This document shows, in pieces, positions 54,227 through 62,279 of a stretch of 64,000 nucleotides of DNA (positions within the stretch are counted from its first letter, which is position 1; every line of letters starts with the position of its first letter). The position numbers and the translations under genes were made by a program. Under the pieces are notes generated by a model. It was given only the letters and a program-made list of their open reading frames with translations, had not been told where the DNA came from and did no database searches. Source of the stretch: Endobacterium cereale (GTDB lineage: Bacteria > Pseudomonadota > Alphaproteobacteria > Rhizobiales > Rhizobiaceae); NCBI RefSeq assembly GCF_009617585.1, contig NZ_WIXI01000049.1:124001-188000 (forward strand), read 5' to 3'.

Positions 54227-55240
54227 TCACTCGGCGATGTCGAGTGGAAATGTCAGGCAGTAGGAAATTTCCTTGTCGGAAATGCCGTATTGCGCCTTGC
54301 CGTTCACCGAGGCGGGAACGACACGCTCCAGAACAGTACTGCCGAAATGGCCCTTCAGCGTCTCCTCGTTGACGAGGCTTTCGCCAGCACCCGCGTCGAG
54401 CGTTTCGAGCCAAGACACTTCCAGACTGTCGTGGCCATCGACCAGAACACGATTGCACCTCACTTCGATGGCGCGACGCGACGTCAGTAGTGAGCCATGG
54501 CTCACGGCATTGACGATCAGTTCGTGCAGCGCCAAACCGATATGCAAAGACGCGTTCGGGGTCAGCAACACGTCGTCACCTTTGATCACGACCAGATGCG
54601 CATTCTCCGGCAGGTACTTCTGCGTCTGCTGTTCGACCAGCTCGCGGAAATAGGCGCCACGCCAGCTACTGTCGGTGATGAGATCCTGGCTCTGCGACAG
54701 CGAATAGAGCCTTCCACGGAATTTGTTGAGGAACCCGTCCAGCGTGCCGGAATAACGCGCCGTCTGTAGCGCGATGCTCTGGATAATGGCCAGCAGGTTT
54801 TTCGACCGATGGCTGACTTCGCGTAAAAGTGCGCGCAGAAGCCGCTCGCGATGGCGCTCCTCGGAACGGTCGATGATGGTGGTGACCAGATGCATGTCGC
54901 CCGGCGACAGGCTAACGGCTTGCACTCGAAACTCGAACACGTCTTCGGAACCGACTGCGATTTCGATATGCGCCTTGTCGCCGTTCTTTTTGATCGCGTC
55001 CTTGATCGTGGACAGCTTGTCCGCGATCTCCTCACCGAACAGGCTACGGTCGGACGGTTTATTGTCTGCCGGAATTTGCCAGATGGATGGCAGGTTGGTC
55101 ACGAACACATAGTCGCGTGCAGCATTCTGAATGGTAATGCTGGCGCCGAGATCCACGAGCGCGGGCATGAAGAAGCCTTGGAGCTTGTCACCACTCTCAC
55201 CGGCCTGCTGCCATGTCAGCTGATGCCGCAACTGCATCAC
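54227..55240 (-). CDS. HisKA_2/HWE-type sensor histidine kinase of the general stress response
   Basis: 337 residues, soluble, with no membrane helix. The N-terminal sensor part (about 1-130, PAS-like) is followed by a HisKA_2 dimerisation helix with the phospho-acceptor His in LREVSHRSKNLLAIIQSIA (about residue 143) and an ATPase N-box GLALHELIVNAVSHGSL. Kinases of this type beside phyR (PhyK and relatives) phosphorylate PhyR. No GGAAC-N16-CGTT site precedes it; it may be read through from the DUF1328 gene 83 bp upstream. Confidence 0.85.
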   Translation of the reverse strand: MMQLRHQLTWQQAGESGDKLQGFFMPALVDLGASITIQNAARDYVFVTNLPSIWQIPADNKPSDRSLFGEEIADKLSTIKDAIKKNGDKAHIEIAVGSEDVFEFRVQAVSLSPGDMHLVTTIIDRSEERHRERLLRALLREVSHRSKNLLAIIQSIALQTARYSGTLDGFLNKFRGRLYSLSQSQDLITDSSWRGAYFRELVEQQTQKYLPENAHLVVIKGDDVLLTPNASLHIGLALHELIVNAVSHGSLLTSRRAIEVRCNRVLVDGHDSLEVSWLETLDAGAGESLVNEETLKGHFGSTVLERVVPASVNGKAQYGISDKEISYCLTFPLDIAE

Positions 55241-55323
55241 CCCGCGTAATTGTCTTAACTGAAAGGGAACACCGAATGCCGGGTACCGGCATCCGGTTGA
55301 TCAAGAAATTTTCTTATATTGTG

Positions 55324-55488
55324 TCATGTCCGCCTGAACAACCCGAGAACCAGAGATATGACGAGCAGAACGAGGAACACATAGAACAGGATCTGGGCAA
55401 TACCAGCCGCCGTTCCCGCCACTCCACCGAACCCGAGAGCGCCGGCTATCAGCGCGATCACGAGAAATACCAGAGCGTAGTACAACAT
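55324..55488 (-). CDS. DUF1328 small membrane protein (YtjA family)
   Basis: 54 residues with two membrane helices: MLYYALVFLVIALIAGALGFGG and AQILFYVFLVLLVISLVLGLF, ending RRT. It is a common small stress-linked membrane protein of Proteobacteria. AAGGAAAT precedes the ATG. An exact EcfG-type promoter lies 30 bp upstream, so it is predicted to belong to the general stress regulon. A palindrome (ATGCCGG/CCGGCAT near 55275-55291) follows the gene. Confidence 0.85.
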   Translation of the reverse strand: MLYYALVFLVIALIAGALGFGGVAGTAAGIAQILFYVFLVLLVISLVLGLFRRT

Positions 55489-55517
55489 GGCGATTTCCTT
55501 TCGTTTTCTTGCGAAAG

Positions 55518-55542
55518 AACGTCGCCATGTCTTGTTTGTTCC
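55518..55542 (-). promoter_or_regulatory. EcfG-type promoter of the DUF1328 gene
   Basis: On the minus strand GGAAC (55542-55538) and CGTT (55521-55518) are 16 nt apart, the consensus of alphaproteobacterial EcfG/RpoE2 promoters. The implied start lies about 23 nt before the ATG. Confidence 0.82.
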
Positions 55543-55572
55543 TGATCTGTCTCAATATCCCGCCGGTTCCGC

Positions 55573-56367
55573 TCAGGCTGCCGCCTTGACCGCCTCGTTG
55601 AAGAACAGCGCCTGGCTGATCAGCGCCTTCACCATGTCCGGGTTAAACGGCTTGGTAACGAGGAAGGCGGGTTCGGGACGCTCGCCGGTCAGAAGACGTT
55701 CCGGGAATGCGGTGATGAAGATCACCGGCACGCTGGAGGTCTTCAGGATCTCGTTGACGGCATCGATGCCCGAGCTGCCATCGGCGAGCTGGATATCGGC
55801 GAGAACCATTTTCGGCTGCGAGGTCTGGAACAGGTTGACCGCTTCCTTGTGGGTGCGGGCAACGCCGGTGACGCGGTGGCCGAGATCCTGCACCATCTGC
55901 TCGATATCGAGCGCGATCAGCGGCTCGTCCTCGATGATCATGATGTCGGTGGCGACCTGGCGGGAAATCTCGCGCGATGCCTCATCAAGAAGCTGGGTGG
56001 CTTCCTCGGTGCTCAGATCGAGGATTTCAGCAGTCTCTTCGATAGTGAAACCTTCGACAGAGATCAGAAGGAATGCATGCCGCGCCTTGGACGGCAGGGC
56101 CGAAAGGTTGGCGACGGCGCGCTGTTCCCATGCGAACGGGGATTCGATCGGGCGGATTTCAATGGATGTGGAACCAAAGATCGCAACGAAAAGTTTATAC
56201 AGCGAAACGCGATCCTTCGACGTCTCGGGAAAGATCGAGATATCTGCAATCAAGGCTTCGAGAACCGCGGCAACATAGGCGTCACCTGATGTCTGCGATC
56301 CGGTGACGGCACGAGCGTATCGACGCAGGTAAGGAAGGTGAGACGCGACGCGCGTGGTGAGTGACAT
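55573..56367 (-). CDS. phyR: PhyR-type general stress response regulator
   Basis: 264 residues: an N-terminal ECF sigma-like domain (about 1-135: LPYLRRYARAVTGSQTSGDAYV...LPSKARHAFLLISVEGFTIEETAEILDLSTEEATQLLDEA) fused to a C-terminal receiver (IMIIEDEPLIALD, phospho-Asp in MVLADIQL, Lys in LVTKPF). When phosphorylated it sequesters the anti-sigma NepR and frees EcfG. ATG 56367 follows GGGGAG; the frame upstream to 56544 crosses the promoter. Divergent from nepR-ecfG, as in other Rhizobiales. Confidence 0.96.
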   Translation of the reverse strand: MSLTTRVASHLPYLRRYARAVTGSQTSGDAYVAAVLEALIADISIFPETSKDRVSLYKLFVAIFGSTSIEIRPIESPFAWEQRAVANLSALPSKARHAFLLISVEGFTIEETAEILDLSTEEATQLLDEASREISRQVATDIMIIEDEPLIALDIEQMVQDLGHRVTGVARTHKEAVNLFQTSQPKMVLADIQLADGSSGIDAVNEILKTSSVPVIFITAFPERLLTGERPEPAFLVTKPFNPDMVKALISQALFFNEAVKAAA

Positions 56368-56412
56368 AAATAAATTCTCCCCTGAGCCCCAGCGGGCAAC
56401 TAACTGGCTGAA

Positions 56413-56471
56413 AACGGTCGGAAACAAAAAAAGTTCCGACGGTAAGGGAACTTTTTTTGTCTCCGTGCATT
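56413..56471. promoter_or_regulatory. Back-to-back EcfG-type promoters of phyR and nepR-ecfG
   Basis: Minus strand: GGAAC (56437-56433), N16, CGTT (56416-56413), an exact match for phyR. Plus strand: GGAAC (56447-56451), N16, CATT (56468-56471), one mismatch, for nepR-ecfG. Both -35 boxes are followed by the same TTTTTTTGTYTCC spacer sequence, so the region is a partial inverted duplication. Confidence 0.8.
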
Positions 56472-56507
56472 CTGTTGGCAGTGATATCGCAACAGGCTGC
56501 CCGCGTG

Positions 56508-56720
56508 ATGAGTGAACAAGATAGCAGAAAAAAAGAAAAAACAATGACGACAGCGCAAGCGAAAGACTTCAGGCCCGGTGCGACGCTTCCCAATGCGGCA
56601 ATCTCGCGCAAGCTGCGCGACTTTTACGATGCCGTACAGGAAGAAGGTATCCCCGACCGTTTTCTCGACCTTCTCGAGCGCCTTGAGCAGGCCGAGAAAA
56701 ACGCGAAATCGGGGACGTAA
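56508..56720 (+). CDS. nepR: NepR-type anti-sigma factor
   Basis: 70 residues from ATG 56508 (MSEQDSRKKEK), or 58 from ATG 56544. The conserved NepR core is present: ISRKLRDFYDAVQEEGIPDRFLDLLERLEQAE, two amphipathic helices that bind EcfG or the sigma-like domain of PhyR. It lies 1 bp before ecfG and is co-transcribed with it. The start is unsure, since neither ATG has a strong ribosome binding site. Confidence 0.93.
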   Translation: MSEQDSRKKEKTMTTAQAKDFRPGATLPNAAISRKLRDFYDAVQEEGIPDRFLDLLERLEQAEKNAKSGT

Positions 56721-56721
56721 C

Positions 56722-57285
56722 ATGACAGAGCAAGAACTCGCCGACCGCGCGTTCAAGCGCGACCTCCTTGCATCCCTGCCCAATCTTCGTGCGTTCGCGG
56801 TCTCGCTGACCGGTCGTCACGACAAGGCGGACGATCTTGTGCAGGACACGATCATGAAGGCCTGGGCCAACCAGACCAGCTTTACCGCCGGCACCAACAT
56901 GCGTGCCTGGCTGTTTACGATCCTGCGCAACGAATTTTACAGCCAGATGCGCAAGCGCGGCCGTGAAGTGCAGGATTCGGATGGTCTGTTTTCCGAGCGC
57001 TTTTCCGTGCATCCGGAACAGTATGGCCGCCTCGACCTGCAGGATTTCCGCAAGGCACTCGACAAGCTGCCGGACGACCAGCGCGAAGCCATCGTTCTCG
57101 TCGGTGCTGCCGGTTTTGCCTATGAGGAAGCCGCCGAGATCTGCGGTTGCGCCGTCGGCACGATCAAGAGCCGTGTCAGCCGCGCCCGTACCCGCCTGCA
57201 GGAACTGCTGGGCGTGACCGGCGAAAGCGACTTTGGCCCCGACCCGGGCGACGCCGCCATCACGGCCCGCGCCTTCGGCAGCTGA
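56722..57285 (+). CDS. ecfG: ECF sigma factor of the general stress response (EcfG/RpoE2)
   Basis: 187 residues: sigma2 (LRAFAVSLTGRHDKADDLVQDTIMKAWANQ, MRAWLFTILRNEFYSQMRKR) and sigma4 (LDKLPDDQREAIVLVGAAGFAYEEAAEICGCAVGTIKSRVSRARTRLQELL). It directs RNA polymerase to GGAAC-N16-CGTT promoters. ATG 56722 follows GGGGAC; the longer frame is a shadow of nepR. Confidence 0.95.
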   Translation: MTEQELADRAFKRDLLASLPNLRAFAVSLTGRHDKADDLVQDTIMKAWANQTSFTAGTNMRAWLFTILRNEFYSQMRKRGREVQDSDGLFSERFSVHPEQYGRLDLQDFRKALDKLPDDQREAIVLVGAAGFAYEEAAEICGCAVGTIKSRVSRARTRLQELLGVTGESDFGPDPGDAAITARAFGS

Positions 57286-57298
57286 GCCGCTCCAAAAA

Positions 57299-57709
57299 TT
57301 ACCTGGGAGGAGACGAAACGTCGCGATCACTGGTCGCGGCGTTTTTTACTGCATCGATCAGAGTTTTGTCGTCGAAGGGTTTCAGGACAACCGGGATTTC
57401 CGGCCACTGTGCGAAGCCATTGGCATTCACATGCGACAGGCTGGAAAGAACGACCTTTGCCTCCGTTGCGGCAATACGCCGGGCGGCATCGGCAACATCA
57501 TCCTGAATGATGCGGACATCGATGAGCACCACATCGAAACGACGATTTTCAAGAATGGCGGGATAGTCGCGCGGCATGGCGATTTCGACGTCGCATCCCA
57601 GCGCATCGAATAGAACCTGCTCGCCATCCAGCGCTACAAGGTATTCGGGGTCGACAATGAGAACACGCAAAATCCGGGCATCCTGATGGTGATTTGGGCG
57701 CGAAGCCAT
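57299..57709 (-). CDS. Single-domain receiver protein next to ecfG
   Basis: 136 residues, a lone REC domain: RVLIVDPEYLVALDGEQVL at the N-terminus, phospho-Asp in VVLIDVRI, Ser in VVLSSLS, Lys in VVLKPFD. The acidic pair that binds Mg reads D-P instead of D-D/E-D, so phosphorylation may be impaired. It converges on ecfG, with a 13-bp gap. Single-domain receivers tune the stress kinases in other Alphaproteobacteria, and a similar role is plausible here. Confidence 0.82.
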   Translation of the reverse strand: MASRPNHHQDARILRVLIVDPEYLVALDGEQVLFDALGCDVEIAMPRDYPAILENRRFDVVLIDVRIIQDDVADAARRIAATEAKVVLSSLSHVNANGFAQWPEIPVVLKPFDDKTLIDAVKNAATSDRDVSSPPR

Positions 57710-57792
57710 CAGGGGTCTAGATCACCCAAACGGGGGGCGGGTCTTTATAAAATGATACATTGGCCGGATGTTATGCCGCAAACGGCAACAAA

Positions 57793-57823
57793 AATGGGAC
57801 GCGGCGAATATCCGCGTCCCATT
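57793..57823 (-). terminator. Terminator of the DUF883/holin-like gene pair
   Basis: AATGGGACGCGG and CCGCGTCCCATT are perfect 12-bp arms with a 7-nt loop, followed on the minus strand by TTTGTT. It lies 24 bp past the stop. Confidence 0.85.
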
Positions 57824-57846
57824 ATGATCCTTCTAAATGACGACTG

Positions 57847-58284
57847 TCAGCTTTCTTCGGTGGAACCACTCAGCGTCTTGCCGAGCACCAGGGCAAGACC
57901 GCCGGCGATCGCCACGGCCGCAAGCGGTTTCGAGCGGATCACCATAGGCAGGGCAGACATCGCCGCGGTCAGCATCATCGCCTTGCCGCTATTGGCGGCG
58001 GCAGCCTGACGACGGCGTTTTTGTTCAGCCCGGTTGGACAGCATGATCGCAAGGAAAAAGATCAGCGCCACGATAAAGGCTGCAAACGCCACCGCAGCGG
58101 CGGCGGCGGCCGGATGCATCATCGTTGCGAGATAAATGCCCAATGCAGTCACACCCGCGGCATAGGCCGTCAGCATGAAAAATCCCGCTATCGCATAAAG
58201 CACGGCATTACGGCGCATCCGCTTGGTGAAAGCGCCGATATCAACCGCAAGCAGCGATGCCAGGATAGGGGCCAGCCCCCCCAT
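57847..58284 (-). CDS. Putative membrane protein, Holin-X/DUF1469-like
   Basis: 145 residues. Two central membrane helices (AVLYAIAGFFMLTAYAAGVTALGIYLA, AAVAFAAFIVALIFFLAIML), a basic segment (NRAEQKRRRQ), and a third hydrophobic stretch (PLAAVAIAGGLALVLGK). This resembles the phage-holin-like/DUF1469 proteins often paired with DUF883 proteins. It starts 2 nt after the DUF883 gene ends, so the two are coupled, and shares the EcfG-type promoter upstream. Confidence 0.75.
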   Translation of the reverse strand: MGGLAPILASLLAVDIGAFTKRMRRNAVLYAIAGFFMLTAYAAGVTALGIYLATMMHPAAAAAAVAFAAFIVALIFFLAIMLSNRAEQKRRRQAAAANSGKAMMLTAAMSALPMVIRSKPLAAVAIAGGLALVLGKTLSGSTEES

Positions 58285-58286
58285 GA

Positions 58287-58628
58287 TCAGCGACGCGCCA
58301 GGAGGGCGAACAGGAAGCCGGCACCGGCAGCGATGGCCACCGACTGCAGCGGATTGGTGCGAATCTGGCGCTCAAGGTCCTTTTCCAGCGACAGAGCCTG
58401 TTCACGTGCAGCCTCGACCATATTGAGCGATGCATCGGCCGCTTCATCCGTGGCGCGCTTCACCCGACGGCTAACGTTTTCCGCCTTCTGCGAGCCGGCA
58501 GCGGCAACTGTGCGGGCAAGAACGGCAATGTCCTCGCGCAACTGCGCCAGTTGCAACTCGATTTCCTGCGCATACACTGCTGATGCAGCTTCGCCGGGAA
58601 TGTCCTTGGTTGAATTTACAGGCGCCAT
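58287..58628 (-). CDS. DUF883-like (ElaB/YqjD) inner-membrane-anchored protein
   Basis: 113 residues: a long helical, coiled-coil-prone region (QEIELQLAQLREDIAVLARTVAAAGSQKAENVSRRVKRATDEAADAS) and a C-terminal membrane helix after RTNPLQSVAIAAGAGFLFALLARR, the DUF883 layout. E. coli relatives tether ribosomes or are stress-induced. AAAGGAG precedes ATG 58628. First gene of a two-gene unit under a predicted EcfG promoter. Confidence 0.85.
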   Translation of the reverse strand: MAPVNSTKDIPGEAASAVYAQEIELQLAQLREDIAVLARTVAAAGSQKAENVSRRVKRATDEAADASLNMVEAAREQALSLEKDLERQIRTNPLQSVAIAAGAGFLFALLARR

Positions 58629-58803
58629 GTCAATCTCCTTTGACGATCGTCGAGTGGTCGGCGTCAGCCGCAATCGAGGACAAAAAGGGGATGTCTGGAA
58701 AGCTGTCGACAGGTGAAAACCCGACGAAACTACCCCGCGACGACCGCCCCACAACATGCGCCTTTCGGCAGGCGCAGGTTTCCTGTCTTCGGTTCACGGT
58801 CTC

Positions 58804-58828
58804 AACGCGGGCTTTGGTTTTTTGTTCC
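58804..58828 (-). promoter_or_regulatory. EcfG-type promoter upstream of the DUF883 gene pair
   Basis: On the minus strand GGAAC (58828-58824) and CGTT (58807-58804) are separated by exactly 16 nt. The 5' leader to the DUF883 start would be about 170 nt. Confidence 0.78.
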
Positions 58829-58852
58829 AAAGCTTGTGAAAATGACAGCCGA

Positions 58853-60250
58853 TCAGCCGGCCACAGGCGGTTCCGGCCAGACCTGCACACCACCGGTCCA
58901 TATTTCGAATGCTTTTGAAAGCCGCAGCACCGTCATATCGGCAAAACGTGGACCGACGATCTGCAGTCCGATCGGCATGCCGGATGTCGAAAAGCCGCAA
59001 TTGATCGAGGATGCCGGCTGTTCCGACATGTTCCACGGCACGGTAAAGCCGATATGTTCAAACGGTTTTGCGGGATCATTGGTGGGCGACGCCCAGTCGG
59101 CCGGATAGGAGACAATCGGATTGGTCGGCGAGATCACCGCATCGACGGTCGAAAACAGCTTTGAACATGCCTGCCGCATCGCGATCGTCTGGTTGAAACC
59201 GCCCACGGCCTCGACACCGGAAACGTCAGCGCCCCCTTCCGCCCAGTGCAGGATATAGGGCAGGATTTTCGCCCGCCGCTGCGGCGACAATGCTTCGATA
59301 TCGCCCCAGAACCGGGCACGCCAAAAGACGTCGAGCCCATCCAGCATCGCGCGCGTCATCACCGGTTCGACCGGTACGACGATGGCACCGGCGTCCTCAA
59401 ACCGTTTGGCTGCTGCAATCACCGCATCGCGCACTTCGGCTTCGACAGCAAGGCCGACACCGGCATCCAGCATCAGGCCGATCTTCAAACCCTTCACGTC
59501 TATATCGAGATCGAGCCAGTCGATATTTTCCGGCGGCAGAGACGTGCCGTCGCGCCAGTCCGGCCGCGACAGCGTCGCCATCGAAAATGCGGCATCCTCG
59601 ACCGTGCGGGTCATCGGCCCGGCGCAACGCCCGACATAATAGGGATCGACCGGAATGCGGCCATGGCTTGGCTTGAAACCGAAAAGCCCGGTCCAGCCGG
59701 CCGGAAGCCGCACAGAACCGCCGATATCCGTGCCGATATGCAGAGGCCCGAAACTCGCTGCCCCCGCAGAACCGGCACCGGCGCTGGAGCCACCGGGGTT
59801 CTGGGTGAGATCCCAAGGATTGCGGCTCAACGGATGAAAGCTGGAAAGGCCGGAAGACAACATGCCGTAATCCGGGCATGTGGTTTTGGCGAAAATGACC
59901 GCGCCGTCTTCCTTCATGCGCGCCGCGATCGGTGAATCGGCAGCAGCCGGCGTCAACTCCACCGCCGCCGTGCCGAGCGGCACCGGCTGGCCTTCAGTGG
60001 CGATCAGCTCCTTCAGCGTGACCGGAATGCCATCGAGCGGACCCAACACCTCGCCCCTCGCCCAGCGTTCGGTCGAGGCTTTCGCCTGCGCCCGCGCACT
60101 GTCGGGATCGTAGAGATAAAGCGCCTGCACATGCGGCTCGAAGGCTTCGACGCGCTCTTCCACGGCGAGCCAGTATTCGGAGGGAGACAGTTTTTTATCG
60201 CCGAAAAGGCCGACAAGATCGCGAATGCTCAGTTTCAGAAGATCATTCAT
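58853..60250 (-). CDS. Amidase signature family hydrolase
   Basis: 465 residues. The Ser-cisSer-Lys triad is visible: Lys in GIPVTLKELIATEG, the cis-Ser in NPGGSSAGAGSAGAASFG, and the nucleophile in IGTDIGGSVRLPA. It hydrolyses an amide of unknown identity. It lies 31 bp after the ABC permease gene, last in a leftward operon, so it probably acts on the imported compound. The ATG at 60250 has a weak ribosome binding site; the longer frame to 60643 is a shadow of the permease. Confidence 0.93.
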   Translation of the reverse strand: MNDLLKLSIRDLVGLFGDKKLSPSEYWLAVEERVEAFEPHVQALYLYDPDSARAQAKASTERWARGEVLGPLDGIPVTLKELIATEGQPVPLGTAAVELTPAAADSPIAARMKEDGAVIFAKTTCPDYGMLSSGLSSFHPLSRNPWDLTQNPGGSSAGAGSAGAASFGPLHIGTDIGGSVRLPAGWTGLFGFKPSHGRIPVDPYYVGRCAGPMTRTVEDAAFSMATLSRPDWRDGTSLPPENIDWLDLDIDVKGLKIGLMLDAGVGLAVEAEVRDAVIAAAKRFEDAGAIVVPVEPVMTRAMLDGLDVFWRARFWGDIEALSPQRRAKILPYILHWAEGGADVSGVEAVGGFNQTIAMRQACSKLFSTVDAVISPTNPIVSYPADWASPTNDPAKPFEHIGFTVPWNMSEQPASSINCGFSTSGMPIGLQIVGPRFADMTVLRLSKAFEIWTGGVQVWPEPPVAG

Positions 60251-60281
60251 GGCAATATCTTCGCTTTGAAAAGGATGTCGT

Positions 60282-61103
60282 TCAGGTTCGGTCTCGGGGG
60301 TCCAATAGATCGCGCAGGCCATCGCCCAGCATGTTGAAACCGAGCACGGCAAGCGCGATGGCCAGCCCCGGCAGCAGCGCCAGCCACGGCGCCTGCCCGA
60401 GATAGGTCTGCGCGTCGGCAAGCATCCGCCCCCATGTCGGCGCCGGCGGCGGCATGCCAAGACCGAGGAAACTGAGGCCCGCTTCGGTGAGGATGGCGAG
60501 GCCAAGCTGGATGGTGACCTGCACGATAATCTGGTTGGAAATGTTCGGCAGGATATGCGTAAAGGTGATGGCGAAACCCGAGCGCCCCATGCCGACGGCG
60601 GCGGAAACATAATCGCGCGTCCAGATCTGCAGCGCCGCGCCAAACGTCAGGCGGGCGAAGACCGGCACCATGAAGGTGGCGATCGCCAGAATGGCGGTGA
60701 ACCGCCCTGCTCCCAGAAAGGCACCGAGCATCATCGCCGACAGGATCGGCGGCAGCGCAAAAATGATGTCGCAAATGCGCATGCCGATCACCTCGGCCCA
60801 ACCGCGCCGCGCCGCGAGAAAAACGCCGACCATGGTGCCGACGCTTGCACCCAGCGCCACGGCGACCAACGCCGTCGATAGTGAATTCCATGCGCCGACC
60901 ATCAGCATGGAGGTGAGATCGCGGCCAAAGTGGTCGGTACCGAACAGCCCCGCAGACAGCGGCGGTTTGAGCTTCAGCAGGATCTGCATTTTCGACGGTT
61001 GGGCCGGCGTCCAGACCAGCGACAGCAGTGCGATGGCAACCAGAGACAGCGTGATGACAAGGCCGGTGAAGAGAACCGGGCGGCGCAGGATGTTTGCGAT
61101 CAT
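60282..61103 (-). CDS. Peptide/nickel-type ABC permease (DppC-like)
   Basis: 273 residues, about six helices, with GTDHFGRDLTSMLMVGAWNSL and the motif LSFLGLGMPPPAPTWGRML. The start overlaps the DppB-like stop by 4 bp. It works with the permease and binding protein upstream. No ATPase for this system lies in the window. Confidence 0.92.
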   Translation of the reverse strand: MIANILRRPVLFTGLVITLSLVAIALLSLVWTPAQPSKMQILLKLKPPLSAGLFGTDHFGRDLTSMLMVGAWNSLSTALVAVALGASVGTMVGVFLAARRGWAEVIGMRICDIIFALPPILSAMMLGAFLGAGRFTAILAIATFMVPVFARLTFGAALQIWTRDYVSAAVGMGRSGFAITFTHILPNISNQIIVQVTIQLGLAILTEAGLSFLGLGMPPPAPTWGRMLADAQTYLGQAPWLALLPGLAIALAVLGFNMLGDGLRDLLDPRDRT

Positions 61104-62050
61104 TGCGCCTTCGCCCTCAGCCGCGGATCGATCACCAGATAGGCGAGATCCACGAGGAAATTCATGATGATGACGAGGGCGGCGAAAAACAGCACGACAT
61201 TCTGCATGACGATGATGTCACGCTGCGACAGCGCCTGATAGGCCAGACGCCCCAGCCCCGGCAGGTTGAAAACATTTTCGACCAGAACCGCGCCTGCCAC
61301 CAGAAAGGTGAATTGCAGGCCGAGCATGGTCACCACCGGGATCAGCGCATTCGGAACCGCATGCCGCCACAAGGCTGCCGACTCTCCCAAACCTTTGGCC
61401 CGCGCGGTGCGGACAAAATCCTCGTTCATCACCTCAATGACCGAGGTACGCGCCACCCGCGTCAACACTCCGGCCTGCGCCAAAGCCAACGAGACGGCGG
61501 GCAGCAGCAATGCCTTCAAGCCTACGCCAAGACCAGCATCCCAGCCGGGAAACCCGCCGGCCGGCATCCAGCCGAGGCTGGAGGAAAACAGCAGGATCAG
61601 CAGCAACCCGACCCAGAACCCCGGCATGGCGATGCCTGCATAAGAAAACAGGCCGACGAAAAAATCGACAGGTCCGTTACGATAGCGCGCTGCGGTGACA
61701 CCAAGCGGCACGGCGATCGCGACAGACAGAACAACAGCCATCAGCGCCAGCGGCAGCGTCACCGCCAATCGCTCGGCGATCAGGCCTGCAACCGGCACGC
61801 TATAGGTATAGGAATTGCCGAGATCACCCTGCAACACGCCGGCAAGCCATGCGAGATAACGCAGCGGCAGCGGCTGATCGAGCCCCATCTGTTTTTGCAG
61901 CGCAGCCAGCGTATCGGGGCTGGCGGAGGTGCCGAGCATGATTGATGCCGGATCACCGGGCAGCAGGTTCATGACGGAGAAGACGAGGAGCGAGACGGCG
62001 AGAAGCGTGATGATCAGGCTGAGGATGCGGCGGGTGAGGATGGTGATCAT
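61100..62050 (-). CDS. Peptide/nickel-type ABC permease (DppB-like)
   Basis: 316 residues with an N-terminal anchor (RRILSLIITLLAVSLLVFSVMNLLPGDPA), five further helices, and DFVRTARAKGLGESAALWRHAVPNALIPV. ATG 62050 is chosen over the longer frame to 62095, which reads into the repeat side of the gap. Confidence 0.91.
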   Translation of the reverse strand: MITILTRRILSLIITLLAVSLLVFSVMNLLPGDPASIMLGTSASPDTLAALQKQMGLDQPLPLRYLAWLAGVLQGDLGNSYTYSVPVAGLIAERLAVTLPLALMAVVLSVAIAVPLGVTAARYRNGPVDFFVGLFSYAGIAMPGFWVGLLLILLFSSSLGWMPAGGFPGWDAGLGVGLKALLLPAVSLALAQAGVLTRVARTSVIEVMNEDFVRTARAKGLGESAALWRHAVPNALIPVVTMLGLQFTFLVAGAVLVENVFNLPGLGRLAYQALSQRDIIVMQNVVLFFAALVIIMNFLVDLAYLVIDPRLRAKAQ

Positions 62051-62114
62051 GGGGTGACGGCGCCCATCTGAACCGTAAAGTCGGGAGACTTCCATGCCAA
62101 CACGCTGACATTGG

Positions 62115-62262
62115 CGAAAAACTCCCCCTCTGGCCTGCCGGCCATCTCCCCCACAAGGGGGGAGAAACCCTGTGGCAGCCTCCTGCCCGATGCAAGGCTC
62201 GGGGCATCGGCCGGGTTAAGCCCTCCCCCTTGTGGGGAGGGTTGGGAGGGGTCTTTTTTCAT
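62115..62262. repeat. RIME-like mosaic repeat element
   Basis: Inverted arms CTCCCCCTCTGGC...CCCCCACAAGGGGGGAG and CTCCCCCTTGTGGGGAGG...GGGAGGGG enclose about 60 bp. This resembles the Rhizobium intergenic mosaic elements. It sits inside an ABC operon, between the binding-protein and permease genes. Confidence 0.72.
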
Positions 62263-62279
62263 AAACAGCGTATCGTGCC

